Assembly (NCBI GenBank): GCA_028551475.1
Contig: CM052354.1
Location: 12,421,172-12,485,171, forward strand
Source: Casuarina equisetifolia
Taxonomy: Eukaryota; Streptophyta; Magnoliopsida; Fagales; Casuarinaceae
Direction of reading: 5' to 3'
Length of the DNA: 64,000 bases
Shown here: one piece after another, positions 12,961-23,387 of the stretch
How the letters are laid out: each line of letters begins with the position of its first letter
Numbering within the stretch: the first letter of the stretch is position 1
Translations under genes and position numbers: made by a program
Notes under the pieces: model-generated
The model's input: the letters and a program-made list of their open reading frames with translations, nothing else
What the model was told of the DNA's origin: nothing
The model's database searches: none

Positions 12961-13330
12961 CTGTCTTGGGTGCTGTGCGACGAATCAGTGCCTAGGGCCA
13001 ACTTACCCGCACCTCGGCGAATGACGTTTATGAGACACACTTAAAACACTTAGCAGGCAGTATCTGACATCGATGTTCATTCTGCTGCTTCCCCGTACGA
13101 TGCCAGTTTCTGAAAGAAGTTAAAAAAAAAAGTGCCGGCACAAGGTATAATTATTAAAAAAAGTAAAAAGTCGGATAGCTTGGGGAATACGAAAGGTGTA
13201 GGCGGAGAATGATCATCCCGTTGAGCAATTAATGATCATAATTAACTATTATTTTTTTCCGTTCAGCAACTAATGACCTCGAGTTGTATAAAAAAACAAA
13301 CTTTATCTGGTTTTTTGGCAAACAAAAGTC
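12960..13330 (+). repeat. R1 head segment, second partial copy
   Basis: Contains 'aggcagtatctgacat', 'gtgccggcaca' and the near-palindrome 'aattaatgatcataattaa' followed by 'ttgtataaaaaa'. The same order occurs at 30,395-30,560, in reverse at 37,780-37,960, and partly at 48,620-48,702. It directly follows the longer R1 copy at 11,735-12,960. Confidence 0.55.
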
Positions 13331-13469
13331 ATTGTCTAGGACAGAATGTTTTGCACGTATTGGAGGTATCATGCCAACAGTCAAGCCAAGGGTTTGAAAC
13401 ACAAGTTAGAAATCTGAAAAGACTAACCAAGAAAAAACAAATTGATTGAAACCAAGTTAGAAGGCGATG

Positions 13470-14240
13470 TATGGAGTGTTTGAAAAACAATTGATTGAAT
13501 ATAGCTACATTTATTTAAACTAACAGAATTTTAAAATGTGGAAAGTCCCAAAAGCTGCAAAAAGAAGACAGAAACCCAATACTAAGCATTATAAAATGTC
13601 ATCATGTGGAGAGTAAACATAAGCATAAACGTGAAAAATACAAACCTCACTTATACTTTTGAAAAAATGGGCAAACGACTCTCACTTATTCCAACATTTC
13701 AACAATGATTTTGCTAACAATTATCTAAATAAAGAGCATTGAGAATTAATCTTATCTGCAATACATGATATGTGAAGTTTGAGTTACGAAACATTTGGTG
13801 AGACAATCTTTTATCCAATGGTCTGGAGATAGTGAAAAAATGTGAAAAGCATGTGAAAGGTATTGTTTTCATAGGTTTAAATATAATATTATAATTTTTT
13901 TTATTACATAATATCATTTGTAAAAATAAAATAAAAAATTTCTATATATTATCTTTAATTAAAAGAATAATATTTTTTTCCCATCATATATAACAAATCA
14001 AATAACATCAATGAGCCAATAAATAAAAAGTATGATAAAAGTGAGTATAAGCCAATGGATTTTCAGGATGTTATTTGGGTTGAATGACCCTTCGCCACCC
14101 AAGGTTGGAAAATCAGGACTTTCACTGTTTTCTGTCAAAGCTATAGAGGTGTTTAAGAGAAAGAAACGGGTAGAATATGAGAGAAGTTTTCCTAATGCAT
14201 TGGAGATCCCACACAAAAATCTCATAAGTTTCTAAGCACT
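13470..14240. repeat. Repeat family D copy spanning the edge of block A
   Basis: Matches 39,610-40,330 and 43,620-44,340 ('aagacagaaacccaatact', 'gtttgagttac', 'acataatatcatttgt'). Its distal part (14,085-14,237) matches 2,085-2,240. The block A breakpoint at 13,929 falls inside this repeat. Confidence 0.6.
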
Positions 14241-14394
14241 AAGATATGGTCAAGTGCATGTCAACTGGGGGCAGAAAAGAAAGCTTCTATAAAGGAATTC
14301 CTTCCTCTTTATGCACTTTACATTACTTCTTATATCCTTTCCTCGCACGCGTTCATCATCTCTTCGTATAACAATCAATAGAACTCTGCAAAAA

Positions 14395-14760
14395 GGTATC
14401 CCAACAAGTCTTTGAAAGCTAAAAGATTAGCCTCAGCGTTTAGAGAAGGGGTTCCGCTTGAGAAAAGGGGATCTACATCGGGCAGGTTGAACAAGTCATT
14501 TAGCTTTTCACAAGAACGTTACCCGTGTTCTACGAATCAGATCAACTTTTTGTATTAGGAAAAGTTAAAGAATTGAAAAAAAAAAAAAAAAGGTATTTTG
14601 CTTTTCCTTAATCTAATCATGGCTCATCAAATTACCTATAGTGCCCTACGACAACAGCCTGCGCTACGGCTCTGCCGCCTTCCAATGAAAGCCAACCGGG
14701 ATTTCAACTTTACCCATCGCTTCGATTCTCGTGAGGATCACTTCTTCACGGGGTTTCACG
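14395..14760. repeat. Repeat shared with 45,540-45,880
   Basis: Collinear with 45,540-45,880: 'ctacgaatcagatcaact', 'attttgcttttccttaatct', 'gggatttcaactttaccc' and 'tgaggatca(c/t)ttcttcac'. It is non-coding, with no gene recognised. It is followed directly by a family D copy, as its counterpart is preceded by one. Confidence 0.6.
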
Positions 14761-16113
14761 AGAATGTACCATGTTGATTCGGAGGATTTTCACTTTCTTT
14801 TAGAGTTTTTAATATTTGTTTTTGTAGAAACTTAATATTTAATTATTAAAGTCTAGTAAAGTGTGGTAAATAAAAAATTAACAAGTAAATAGACTATTTT
14901 ATTATACTAAAGATAACAATCAAGAAAACTTGAAATTGACATGTAAAATTAATAGGTTGCAAAAAATGTGTCTACCCATGAGATACACAAAATTATCAAG
15001 AAAAGAATTTATTAAAGGTTCTTCTGTGAGTTACCTAGAGGCCCAAATTAATAGAAGGATGTGCTAAATCATTTGATGTGAACTTAAGCTGTATAAATAG
15101 ACCATAAGTAAGTTTTTATGAGAAAAGGGACCCTAAATGCCGAATAAATAAAAAGTAATGGCAAGCATGGGATGACAAGTGTGGCTGTTTACAGAAAAAA
15201 TAAAATAAAAAAATCTCGGTTGTCGTTTTGGGTTCCCTCAGTTGATTTCCCGTGGTCATATTTAAAAGCTCTTAAATTGACACAATTTAAACTAATTAGA
15301 ATCCCCAAAAACCAAATAAAGAAGATTCTCTCAATTACCATCATTTGTCATCAGGCAAACACCAGAATAATCATGAAAATGCACACCCCCCACGGGCAAA
15401 TTATCCTCTTTATTTCCAACTTTCCAACAATGGTTAATCCAACGATCATCAAAATAAGGAATTTTGGAAAGCAAAGTTTAAGTCATGAACAACTAGTGAA
15501 TAGTTTAATTGATTAGACAATTATCTATAAGACTTGGCATATGAAGGACCTGGAAACCTAATTTATGAACAAACCAAAGGCATAAAAGACTCAAAAGAAA
15601 GTATAAAATACGATCAAAAGTGAGTATTACCATTAATTATATAGTATTAGGATTTCATTACGTAATATCATTTGTTAAATTCCTTTTTTCTATTTGTTTA
15701 TTTTAGTCTAAAAAAAGATTATTTTTCTTTTAAGTCTTATTACAACTATAACTCATGTATGACAATTCAATGCAAAGATGAACAGTTAAATTATTGTACC
15801 CTGTAACATCAAATTAAATAACATCATACACCAAATGAACAAGGAGTATGGGCGTTGAATGCAGGTAATTAAATGTGGTGGTTTTGTTTAAAAAATAAAT
15901 AAATAATTGCTGTCCGTTTCGAAAAAAAATGAAATTTGAAAAGACAAATAAAAAAATAAAAAAATCAAATACCAACGGTCACATAACGGGCTCTATGCAC
16001 AGGTTTATAATAATTAGTTAAAGTGAATTTGTTCGTCGATTGAAAAAGATCGCAAATAATTGAGACGTGGATTTTCAGAATGCTACCTGGGTTGAATGAC
16101 CCTTGGCCATCCA
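14757..16113. repeat. Repeat family D, long copy next to the SUVR 3' end
   Basis: Diverged duplicate of 658-2,110. Similarity ends at about 16,113, where sequence belonging to the 3' side of the SUVR-like gene begins. The missing SET-domain part of that gene would be expected here or further left, so this repeat marks the truncation point. Confidence 0.65.
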
Positions 16114-16339
16114 ACAAACTCGAAAGGGAATAAACATTCCATAGGCCACTCTAGCCTCAACTAAGAGAGGACAGTACTATTTATCTGCCTGCATATTCTA
16201 TGCATCATATATCAAATCCAAAAAAGCATTTACACCCCTATAAATTGCAGCGGCGAAAACGTAAAGCTCCATGCTTCTAGGAATAAAATAAACTGAGAAC
16301 TTAGGAGAGATTTTTTTTACAGATAACCAGGTACTTTAA

Positions 16340-16480
16340 CAAGCTTTCTATATACAAAAGCATGTACACCATCTCAAAAAACTAACCTTTCCATATACAA
16401 AACCATGTAACCATGCATCTCAAAACACTAACCTTTCCATATACCAAACCATGTACATGCGCATCTCAAAACACTAACCT
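16340..16480. repeat. Tandem repeat, about 46 bp x 3
   Basis: Three imperfect units containing 'catatacaaaaccatgta' and 'atctcaaaa(c/a)actaac'. They lie within the first 340 bases past the SUVR stop codon (minus strand), probably in its 3' untranslated region. Confidence 0.75.
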
Positions 16481-16676
16481 GCGTCTCACAATTGAAGTCT
16501 ACCGTTCAACTGATTGACAAGATTGTGAGCATCCTGATACCCGGCCATTAGACTATACTTAGAAGAAGTGGATTCACTTTAGCAAGACCTGCTTCACCAA
16601 AATATCTTCATTGACAAGAAGACCATTACATTAAAAAGAGCACAAAAAACATTAAAGAGACAATCCCCATTGCTCC

Positions 16677-19600
16677 TTATCTTGCAACAGCCGCAGAACT
16701 AGATTCATCAGTGGAGTAAGTTCCCAGTTCCAACAAGCAGTCGCACATATCATTCAGTAGTGTCTTGAGAGAAAAATTAGGGTCACCAATTTTATATGTC
16801 TGCAAACACTTATCCTCCATCAGTTTTATAAACTCATCAGGACGAGGCATATGAAAATCTGGCCTTCCAAGGGCAGAGTCACAGCTCAGAGAAATTTTAA
16901 CCTCTCCTAATTGCGAGGAGGCAATCTCTAATCTAGGACGTTTGTCAAGCATGGTTGCAGCCTTGCTATTGGTTGCCCCCTCACTTGAAGAAGCTAGAAT
17001 ACTATGACCTCCATTTCCTTCATTTAGATGTCGAGATGCTCGGACTTGTGGACCATAGTTTTCAGCTGAATTGTTCCCAGCTGAAGAATCCAACTTACCT
17101 GATAAACAATGCCAATCCGTTAGAGGGGCATGAATTGGGGTTTCAGTAACAAATAGTTTATTGAACAGCACCAGGCACTTTCTTCTCATGCTTTCTCTTC
17201 ATTTACATATGTCATTCATAGTTAGGCATATTACTCAGATTACTCTTGGTCCAACCACGGTATGATAATTCTTGTAAGTGACCATCCACGTGCCATATAT
17301 CCATTATTAATTAAGACAAATATACGTTCCAAAGGATATTCTAAAATGTTCCTTTTGCCTAGATGAATGATCAGGCCAACAGGGTAACATTATGGATAAA
17401 AACAAAGCATACGTGCATCTCCAAAGATGACTATGTTACTGCCATACATTCAGATGTACTCAGTCTTCAACAAACTCGTCTGGCCCAAATCTAAAGAATA
17501 GAAACTATCCTAAAAGCGAAGGGGGAACAAGAGCGTGAAAAAGTTTGAATAGGAATGGCATGTCAGATTGCGACAATAATTTATAAGATACATAAAACTT
17601 ACAAAAACGTTAAGAAATTACTAATTGTCGCAAAAAGTTAATTGATGAAAAGAAAAAAGTTGGAAGCTAATATATTAAATCATTAAATCATTATTTTAAC
17701 ATTTCCCTCATTTTCTTACATGAGAAACTAGCCATGGTTCGACCATAGTTATTAGAAAAATAAATTACACCAGGAAAATCCCTAATAATCATGAAAGATC
17801 CAGATGTTTGAAGCATCAAACCAGAGCAATCTATCAAGTCAAATGGACCCACAGCAACAAAAATCCAATCATTCAACTAATAGCAATCATTTTTCCAGCA
17901 ACAGTTATCATGATCACCCCCACACTAGACAGAGAAATTGAATGGAGCTTGCCTTCTCATATGATTGTAGAAGATACAATATGAACCATTTGACCGCCTC
18001 AAAAAGAACACCAAGAAACCAAATCAAGCACCACAACAGTATATCCTTAAATCCGTGTTTACAACTTAAGGATTCCATGAGAATGCAGCTGTGGAAAACC
18101 CCGATTGGCACCAAAAGATAAACAGGAAACATGGGAAAAAAAAAAAAAAAGAGCTAGTTTTTTATTATGCTTCTTTTATATTTATGGGACTACAATCACT
18201 AAAGCATTATTATTGTAATGAAGCAACAGTTTACAATAACAAATTAAAATTATTGGAAAGATTGAATCTAAAACCACCAAAGTGCCTTTTTCTGCAGTAA
18301 GGATAATACCTATATAGAATGCCTCATAGGAAGTTTATGGCAACAGGAGCAAACCAGAAAATGCAAATAACGGGGAAACAAGGGAAAAGGGAGGGGTTCT
18401 GCTAGCATAATATTTTGAAGTTGCAGTTATGGTGTTTGTTTTGTTGGCCTCCTTTGTCCTGCATTTATGTTATATTTGATTGTTTGTACCCAAGTCCAGT
18501 ATTGACAGTAAAAATAGAAGACTAAGATCCCCACTATTCTCTAACAATACTCTGAAACTGTGGATTATTAAGTGTGGTACCTACTATCATAAAGTACATG
18601 AATACATAGATATAAAAAATATTTGCATAAACCAAACGCAGGAAATCGGATATAAAAAGCAGGAATTGTAACAGAAGCGTTTGCTGATAGACAGGCTATT
18701 GAACTCATTGAAGATAAAAGTTAATGGAGAGTTTTATTACTGTAATTTCTGATCTACTTAGGTTTCACAGTTAAATAAAAACAGATCATGGATGATAAAG
18801 ACATCCAACTTCAGAAAATAAGTATTTGCACATATGAACTATTCTATTCCAGAAATTTTGTTCAAGGAATGAAGATGCACCTCGATGAATCACTGGAATA
18901 GGAACCACATACGGTGGAACATCACCAGCAAACATGTCACCAGTAAAAGGCTCCTCTTTTGGCTTGATCAACACGTTATCAAGAACCTTCTGCTTTGCTA
19001 AGGGAACAGTGTGTGGCTCAATTATTGGCTTGCTGCGCACACAAGATGCCACCTCAGGCATAGATCTTTTCCATGGGGAAGAAATTTGAGGCAAGAGAGG
19101 TTTCTTGCCCTTGCTAACAGGACCATGTGGAGCTGAAGTGGATTGTAGAGTGGACCAAGATGTCCCCATCATCTCCTGAGGCTGCTGTTGGCTACAAAGT
19201 TCTGGCGGCTTGTCCTCCATTTTCGGTTCTTTTAACAAAAGTTCGCCCAAATTTTGGTTGCGTACATTGACAGACAATGTAACCTGATCACCTTGGTTTC
19301 TTCTGCGCAACCTCTTTAGAGGACATTCAGCCTCATCCTCCAAATCCTCCGCCTGAGAGCTTGAAAGCTAAGTTGGCAAATATGAGCACAAAAAACGAAA
19401 ACAGATACCAATATAAGGCACATGAGAGCAAAGAATAGACATTAAGGACATACATCAATAATCCTATATTTCTTCTTCAGCTGCATCTTCTTTTTCTCCT
19501 GTGCAACCTGATTGATAGCGTGAGCATTAGGAAGAAAAGGAACCCAACAAAAAAATAATAATAAAAATAAAAAATAAAAAGTAAAGAGAGGGGCTGGGAG

Positions 19601-19833
19601 TTGAAAACACCACCCCAATTGTGTTATAAGTTAAAAAGGGGAAATTGTACTATATTGTCATCCTCCTCAAATATAGCATCTGCAAGAGCTCTGTAATTCT
19701 CGTCTTCAATAAATTCCCAGCTCCCATCATACAAGTCTAGAAGTTTTTTCAGAACCGGTTGTGCACGATCTTTTCTGATTCCAATGTCCTTCATTGCACG
19801 AATCGCTGACGCAGCTCTAGGATTTGAAGCCAT
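16677..19833 (-). CDS. SUVR-like WIYLD-domain protein lacking the SET domain
   Basis: Four coding exons on the minus strand join in frame: 19,651-19,833, 19,454-19,507, 18,881-19,367 and 16,677-17,098. Phases are 0, 0, 1, all with GT..AG borders, giving 381 residues. Residues about 5-60 form the WIYLD domain ('RAMKDIGIRKDRAQPVLKKL', then 'WEFIEDENYRALADAIFEED'), found at the N-terminus of plant SUVR1/2/4 histone H3K9 methyltransferase relatives. A basic patch (PLKRLRRRN) follows. Exon 4 has the block preceding pre-SET in the family ('LGEVKISLSCDSALGRPDFH', 'DMCDCLLELGTYSTDES') and then stops. Family members normally continue with pre-SET and SET, and neither is seen. The ATG at 19,833 is chosen because it opens the WIYLD exon. 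Expected role: nuclear, without methyltransferase activity, possibly a partner or competitor of full-length SUVRs (inference). It could also be a 3'-truncated pseudogene, although the frame is intact. Confidence 0.8.
17099..18880 (-). other. Large intron of the SUVR-like gene
   Basis: This 1.78-kb segment separates the third and fourth coding exons. It begins with GTGCATC (minus strand, 18,880) and ends with TTTATCAG (17,099). Open frames inside it are short and unrecognised. No nested gene or transposon was seen. Confidence 0.7.
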
Positions 19834-19836
19834 CAA

Positions 19837-21260
19837 TTATTGTTCACCAGCTCCTTGTACTAGAAACTCAAATGCCAAGTACAACTACTTCAATACCAGT
19901 AAGTGTCAGGATTAATAGGTCTTCAAGAAAATGGATAAGTACGTCAGCATGTTTCTCTAGTAAAATTAATTGCTATAGTGTAGAAGAAACAAACATCACT
20001 TCTGAACACTCGTCAGGACACTCAAAGGTAAGGTACCCGAAGTTTTCATGGGATCTCCATCTTTCATAGCACAAAGTTTTCATTAAGGTACCCGAAGACC
20101 AGAGCACATAAAATGTAACCCATCACTGAGAACACATAATACAGAGTTCAAAAAAACAAATATCATGGCAAGATTTCAAATTCTTGATTTTACATTTTTC
20201 TATAGCCAGTAACTTTATCTAACTTGGTCAACAAATGACTCAGGAAATTAAAATCAAATAATCAAACCATTTATCAACTAGAGGTCACTCCACCAGTTGC
20301 TGAAAAACAAATCTAAAGGCATTCCTTCTCCATCATACAAGTAATTAAACAATACTAATTGAAACAAAAATAATTAGAAGCCACATGTTTGACAAAAGAT
20401 CTTCCATATTCCTCACTACCACCAAATTCTTTCTTCATACTTGTCTTTGACAAACAAATGCTACACATAAATGGTTATTTCTTACGCATTGAATGAATCT
20501 TCCTGCAAGTGTTATTAGTTCTCAGTTCATTAGAAATCCTTCATAGGCTAAATACTTACTGCAACGAAGAAATAGAGTTTAGAACCAAAAATAAGTACTC
20601 AAACCACAGCCACGACGCGCAACTTGTCTTTACACCTTCCAGTAACTCCACGCCTCTTTTATTGGCTTCTCGTTAGACTCTAATAAAATTTATTCTCACA
20701 AACACACTGAAAACGCTACGCGCCATAAGAGTTATCGAGTAACACACAAACTGTAAAGTACTATATCAAAAGAGAAAAAAGAGAGCTTTCAATCGGCAAT
20801 AATCTCGCCATACCAGATTCCGCGAAATCCAATATCAAGATATTAGAAGAAACATAAAAGAAGAAACTCAACTGTTCTGAGACGCAAGCACGAAAACAAT
20901 ATTTACGAGATAGAAACCCACAATACCCAAGCACCAAAAAGCAATAGTATTCTTTCCTTTCCAGACCTTTTTCACTCTAGACAGAGCAAACACAACATTT
21001 CCAGAACAAACAGTAAAAGAAAAAATTTTATACCTTCTCGATGAATAAATGGAAAGGAAAGAAACCAGAGGCACATTCGCGTTCCAGAAACAAAAATCTA
21101 CGAAGAATCTAGAATCCGAAAGCAGAAAGTACCAGCGTTAGAGAGTGACCTCGGTAGAAAGGCTATCAACTTCCAAGCAGAGCACCCCTAAGTAAAGAGA
21201 AAAAGAAGAGAAGCTGACATCAAGTAATCTTGGAACGAAGAATGAACAGCAATCGATTTT
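19837..21260 (-). promoter_or_regulatory. Presumed 5' leader, leader intron and promoter of the SUVR-like gene
   Basis: No coding exon is seen upstream of the ATG at 19,833. A plausible untranslated first exon lies at about 21,132-21,255 (minus strand), ending at a GTACTTTC donor. A candidate acceptor is ACAAG/GAGCTG near 19,856. The only part of this unit kept in copy 2 (55,257-55,430) is this presumed first exon. The region up to 22,000 is shared with the divergent GeBP-like gene. Transcription start sites are inferred, not seen. Confidence 0.4.
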
Positions 21261-22089
21261 GATGGAAAGGACAGGAAACCAATAGACAGTCCCTCACACA
21301 CCCATCCGGCGACAAATGTCACGTCGAGGAAGCGCGTGAAGTGGATGCCATCGCGTGTAGGTAACGCGCATGGTAAGACCGTGATGCATCGGTTCTGGAG
21401 ACAGGCTGGTCATGAACAACGTCAGAACGGCGAAGCCATTCCAGTCCGCTGGCATAGCTGGCTCTCTGCTGGAGCCTACAGCAATTTATTAGCGACGACC
21501 GCCGTAAGTTGAGCAAAAGGACCATAAAATGTAACGCCCACGCATGCAAGATAACGTCCCCACAAAAGGACCTTAACTCTTTTCTTTCTCTGCGTCGAAC
21601 AAGAGCCAGACCGCTCTGAACTCTCTCCTGGTACAAATTTTCCTCGCTTGGCTTCAGCTGTTGTGCTTGTTTCCTCTTTTTTTTTTCTTAAAGCTGTCAA
21701 ATCATGTAACCTAGAGTACAGAAACTTTAGTTGATGCAAACTATTTGATATCCCTTGAGGTAACAGAACCTTGATTCCTTATTTGTTCAAACAAACCCAG
21801 CTTGAAAGCGCAGAAACATAGAGTGAAGGACTTGTAAAAATGGACGGAGAAGAAGATCTGCAGAAGTTTAAGTAAATAACAGGTCTTCACCTCACATTCT
21901 CCCATAACCTTTTTCTGAGATATTAACTTTTGTGGGACTGGTCTGAGTCCGCCTCGTGTTTTCTCCTCTTTGTATTCCGCTAACATTGCCCCCCAATCTC
22001 CCGCATTTCTTCGCAGGAAATATTGGAACTTACTCTACGGAAAAGAGCAAGATCACATTGAACTCTCCCGCCTGTCATCTTAGTTCCAG

Positions 22090-22488
22090 GTACTAATTTT
22101 CGTCATTTCCCTTTCAGCTTCCCTGCTTGTTTCTCCCGTATGATATTTTGTTGTTGTGGATTTGAGATCTGTAAAATTTTGAATTGGATTCAATGTCTTT
22201 GGGCTGATATGAGCCACCAAACGGCGTAATCTGAGGGTTCCCGAACTTTCCGAGTCCTAGATTCCAATCTCCTTCGTGCTAAATTTTCAAATTAGTTGTT
22301 TCATTCACATTCCAAAAGAAGCTAAAATAATATTCACATAGTCAGAGAGGATGTCCCTAGAACCAGCATTCATGGCTGAGCTGTTAGGCTTCCTAATAGT
22401 TTATTTCACGCCAAATATATTTTCCAAAGCTCCCAAAGACTTTGTCCTGTTGTTGTTGTTTTTTTTTTTTTTTTTGACTTTTCTACAG
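22090..22488 (+). other. Candidate 5'-UTR intron of the GeBP-like gene
   Basis: A donor (TTCCAG/GTACTAAT) and an acceptor after a long T tract (TTTTCTACAG/ATTGCC) flank this interval. The acceptor is 41 bases before the ATG. The same sites are present in copy 2 (56,375-56,769). Leader introns are common in plant genes; splicing here is inferred from the sites alone. Confidence 0.45.
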
Positions 22489-22529
22489 ATTGCCTCGTCC
22501 CTCGCATTTTTTCACAGTAGAAGGAAAGA

Positions 22530-23387
22530 ATGAAGCTAACTTTACGTGGGAAGAATCGAGCCACTCTGAGTCCCAAAAAGAATAGTTACAAGATGAAGCA
22601 GACTTCCATTTTTGAGTATATTTACGATGAAGAACTTAAAGAATACGTGGCTGTGCCACCTCTCCCTATTTCTTCTCCCACAGAGGCTGATGGCAAGGCC
22701 TCCTCCAAGCAGACTAAGAAGGAGGCGCTGGAGCCAAGCGCTGACTGCTTCGTCTCGCCTGACATCTCGAAGAGGCCAGTCGTTGGAGATGAAAAAACGA
22801 TGTTCCAAAGGCTCTGGAGCGAGGAGGACGAGATCGCAATTCTCAAGGGCATGCTCGAGTATACATCAAAGAGAGGCGCGGATCCGACTGCTGATGCGTC
22901 AGCGTTCCACGACTTCGTCAAGAACTCACTGCAGGTGGATGGGTCGAAGAAGCAGGTCGTGGACAAAATACGTAAGCTGAAGAAGAAGTACAAAAACAAT
23001 GAAAAGAGAACCAAAAACGGCAAGGACCCCACCTTCTCCAAGCCCCACGCCCAGAGAGCCTATGAACTCTCCAAGAAGATTTGGGGCTCAACTAAAGGCC
23101 CCAGTAGACTAGAACCAGTGACCGAAGCTACAAAGTCGAATGGGAATCAAGGTTTGGGTTCGGAAAGGAGTTTGAGTGCGATGGTTCTGGGTGTGGTGGG
23201 TTTGGAGGAAAGCGTGATAAAGGGAGGGCTAGAGTTGATTGAGAAGGAAAAGAAGGCAGAGTTGGAGGAGAGGTGGAGAGAAGTAGAGATGTCAAAATTA
23301 GAGGTATTCGTAAAGCGTACGGAGATGCTGAGGGACCAGGCATGGTTGATATGGGAGGCTTACAAGAAGGAAGCTAAGGACCATTGA
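22530..23387 (+). CDS. GeBP/STOREKEEPER-like DNA-binding protein (copy 1)
   Basis: Intact single-exon reading frame of 285 residues. Residues about 91-187 form the GeBP/STKL (DUF573) DNA-binding domain: 'MFQRLWSEEDEIAILKGMLE', 'KRGADPTADASAFHDFVKNS', 'DKIRKLKKKYKNN', 'FSKPHAQRAYELSKKIWG'. In known members this is an unusual Myb-like domain of plant nuclear transcription factors (trichome, cytokinin or sugar-response genes). Residues 222-280 are a charged, Leu-rich helix ('VVGLEESVIKGGLELIEKEK' onward), the C-terminal dimerisation region. The first ATG is used; a second Met at residue 22 is possible because N-termini vary in this family. The coding sequence is clearly GC-richer than its flanks. 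It is transcribed away from the SUVR-like gene, and the protein is identical to the copy at 56,811. Confidence 0.92.
   Translation: MKLTLRGKNRATLSPKKNSYKMKQTSIFEYIYDEELKEYVAVPPLPISSPTEADGKASSKQTKKEALEPSADCFVSPDISKRPVVGDEKTMFQRLWSEEDEIAILKGMLEYTSKRGADPTADASAFHDFVKNSLQVDGSKKQVVDKIRKLKKKYKNNEKRTKNGKDPTFSKPHAQRAYELSKKIWGSTKGPSRLEPVTEATKSNGNQGLGSERSLSAMVLGVVGLEESVIKGGLELIEKEKKAELEERWREVEMSKLEVFVKRTEMLRDQAWLIWEAYKKEAKDH

Larger units (their letters stand above)
7900..13929. repeat. Segmental duplication block A, copy 1
   Basis: Collinear with 49,065-55,254 in the same orientation; FKBP exons are offset by exactly 41,165 bases. By eye the copies differ by a few percent plus small indels. It begins at 'cttgcccattatt'. 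It stops at 'gtaaaaataa', beyond which copy 2 jumps to sequence equivalent to 21,099. The block carries FKBP nucleoplasmin-like exons on the minus strand and R1 repeat sequence. It also contains open frames, for example 8,149-8,520 minus, that are not kept open in copy 2. Confidence 0.93.

Noticed and set aside
22351-22533. 60-residue ORF just before the GeBP gene
   Set aside because: Lies in the presumed leader intron, crosses a poly(T) tract, and is interrupted in copy 2.
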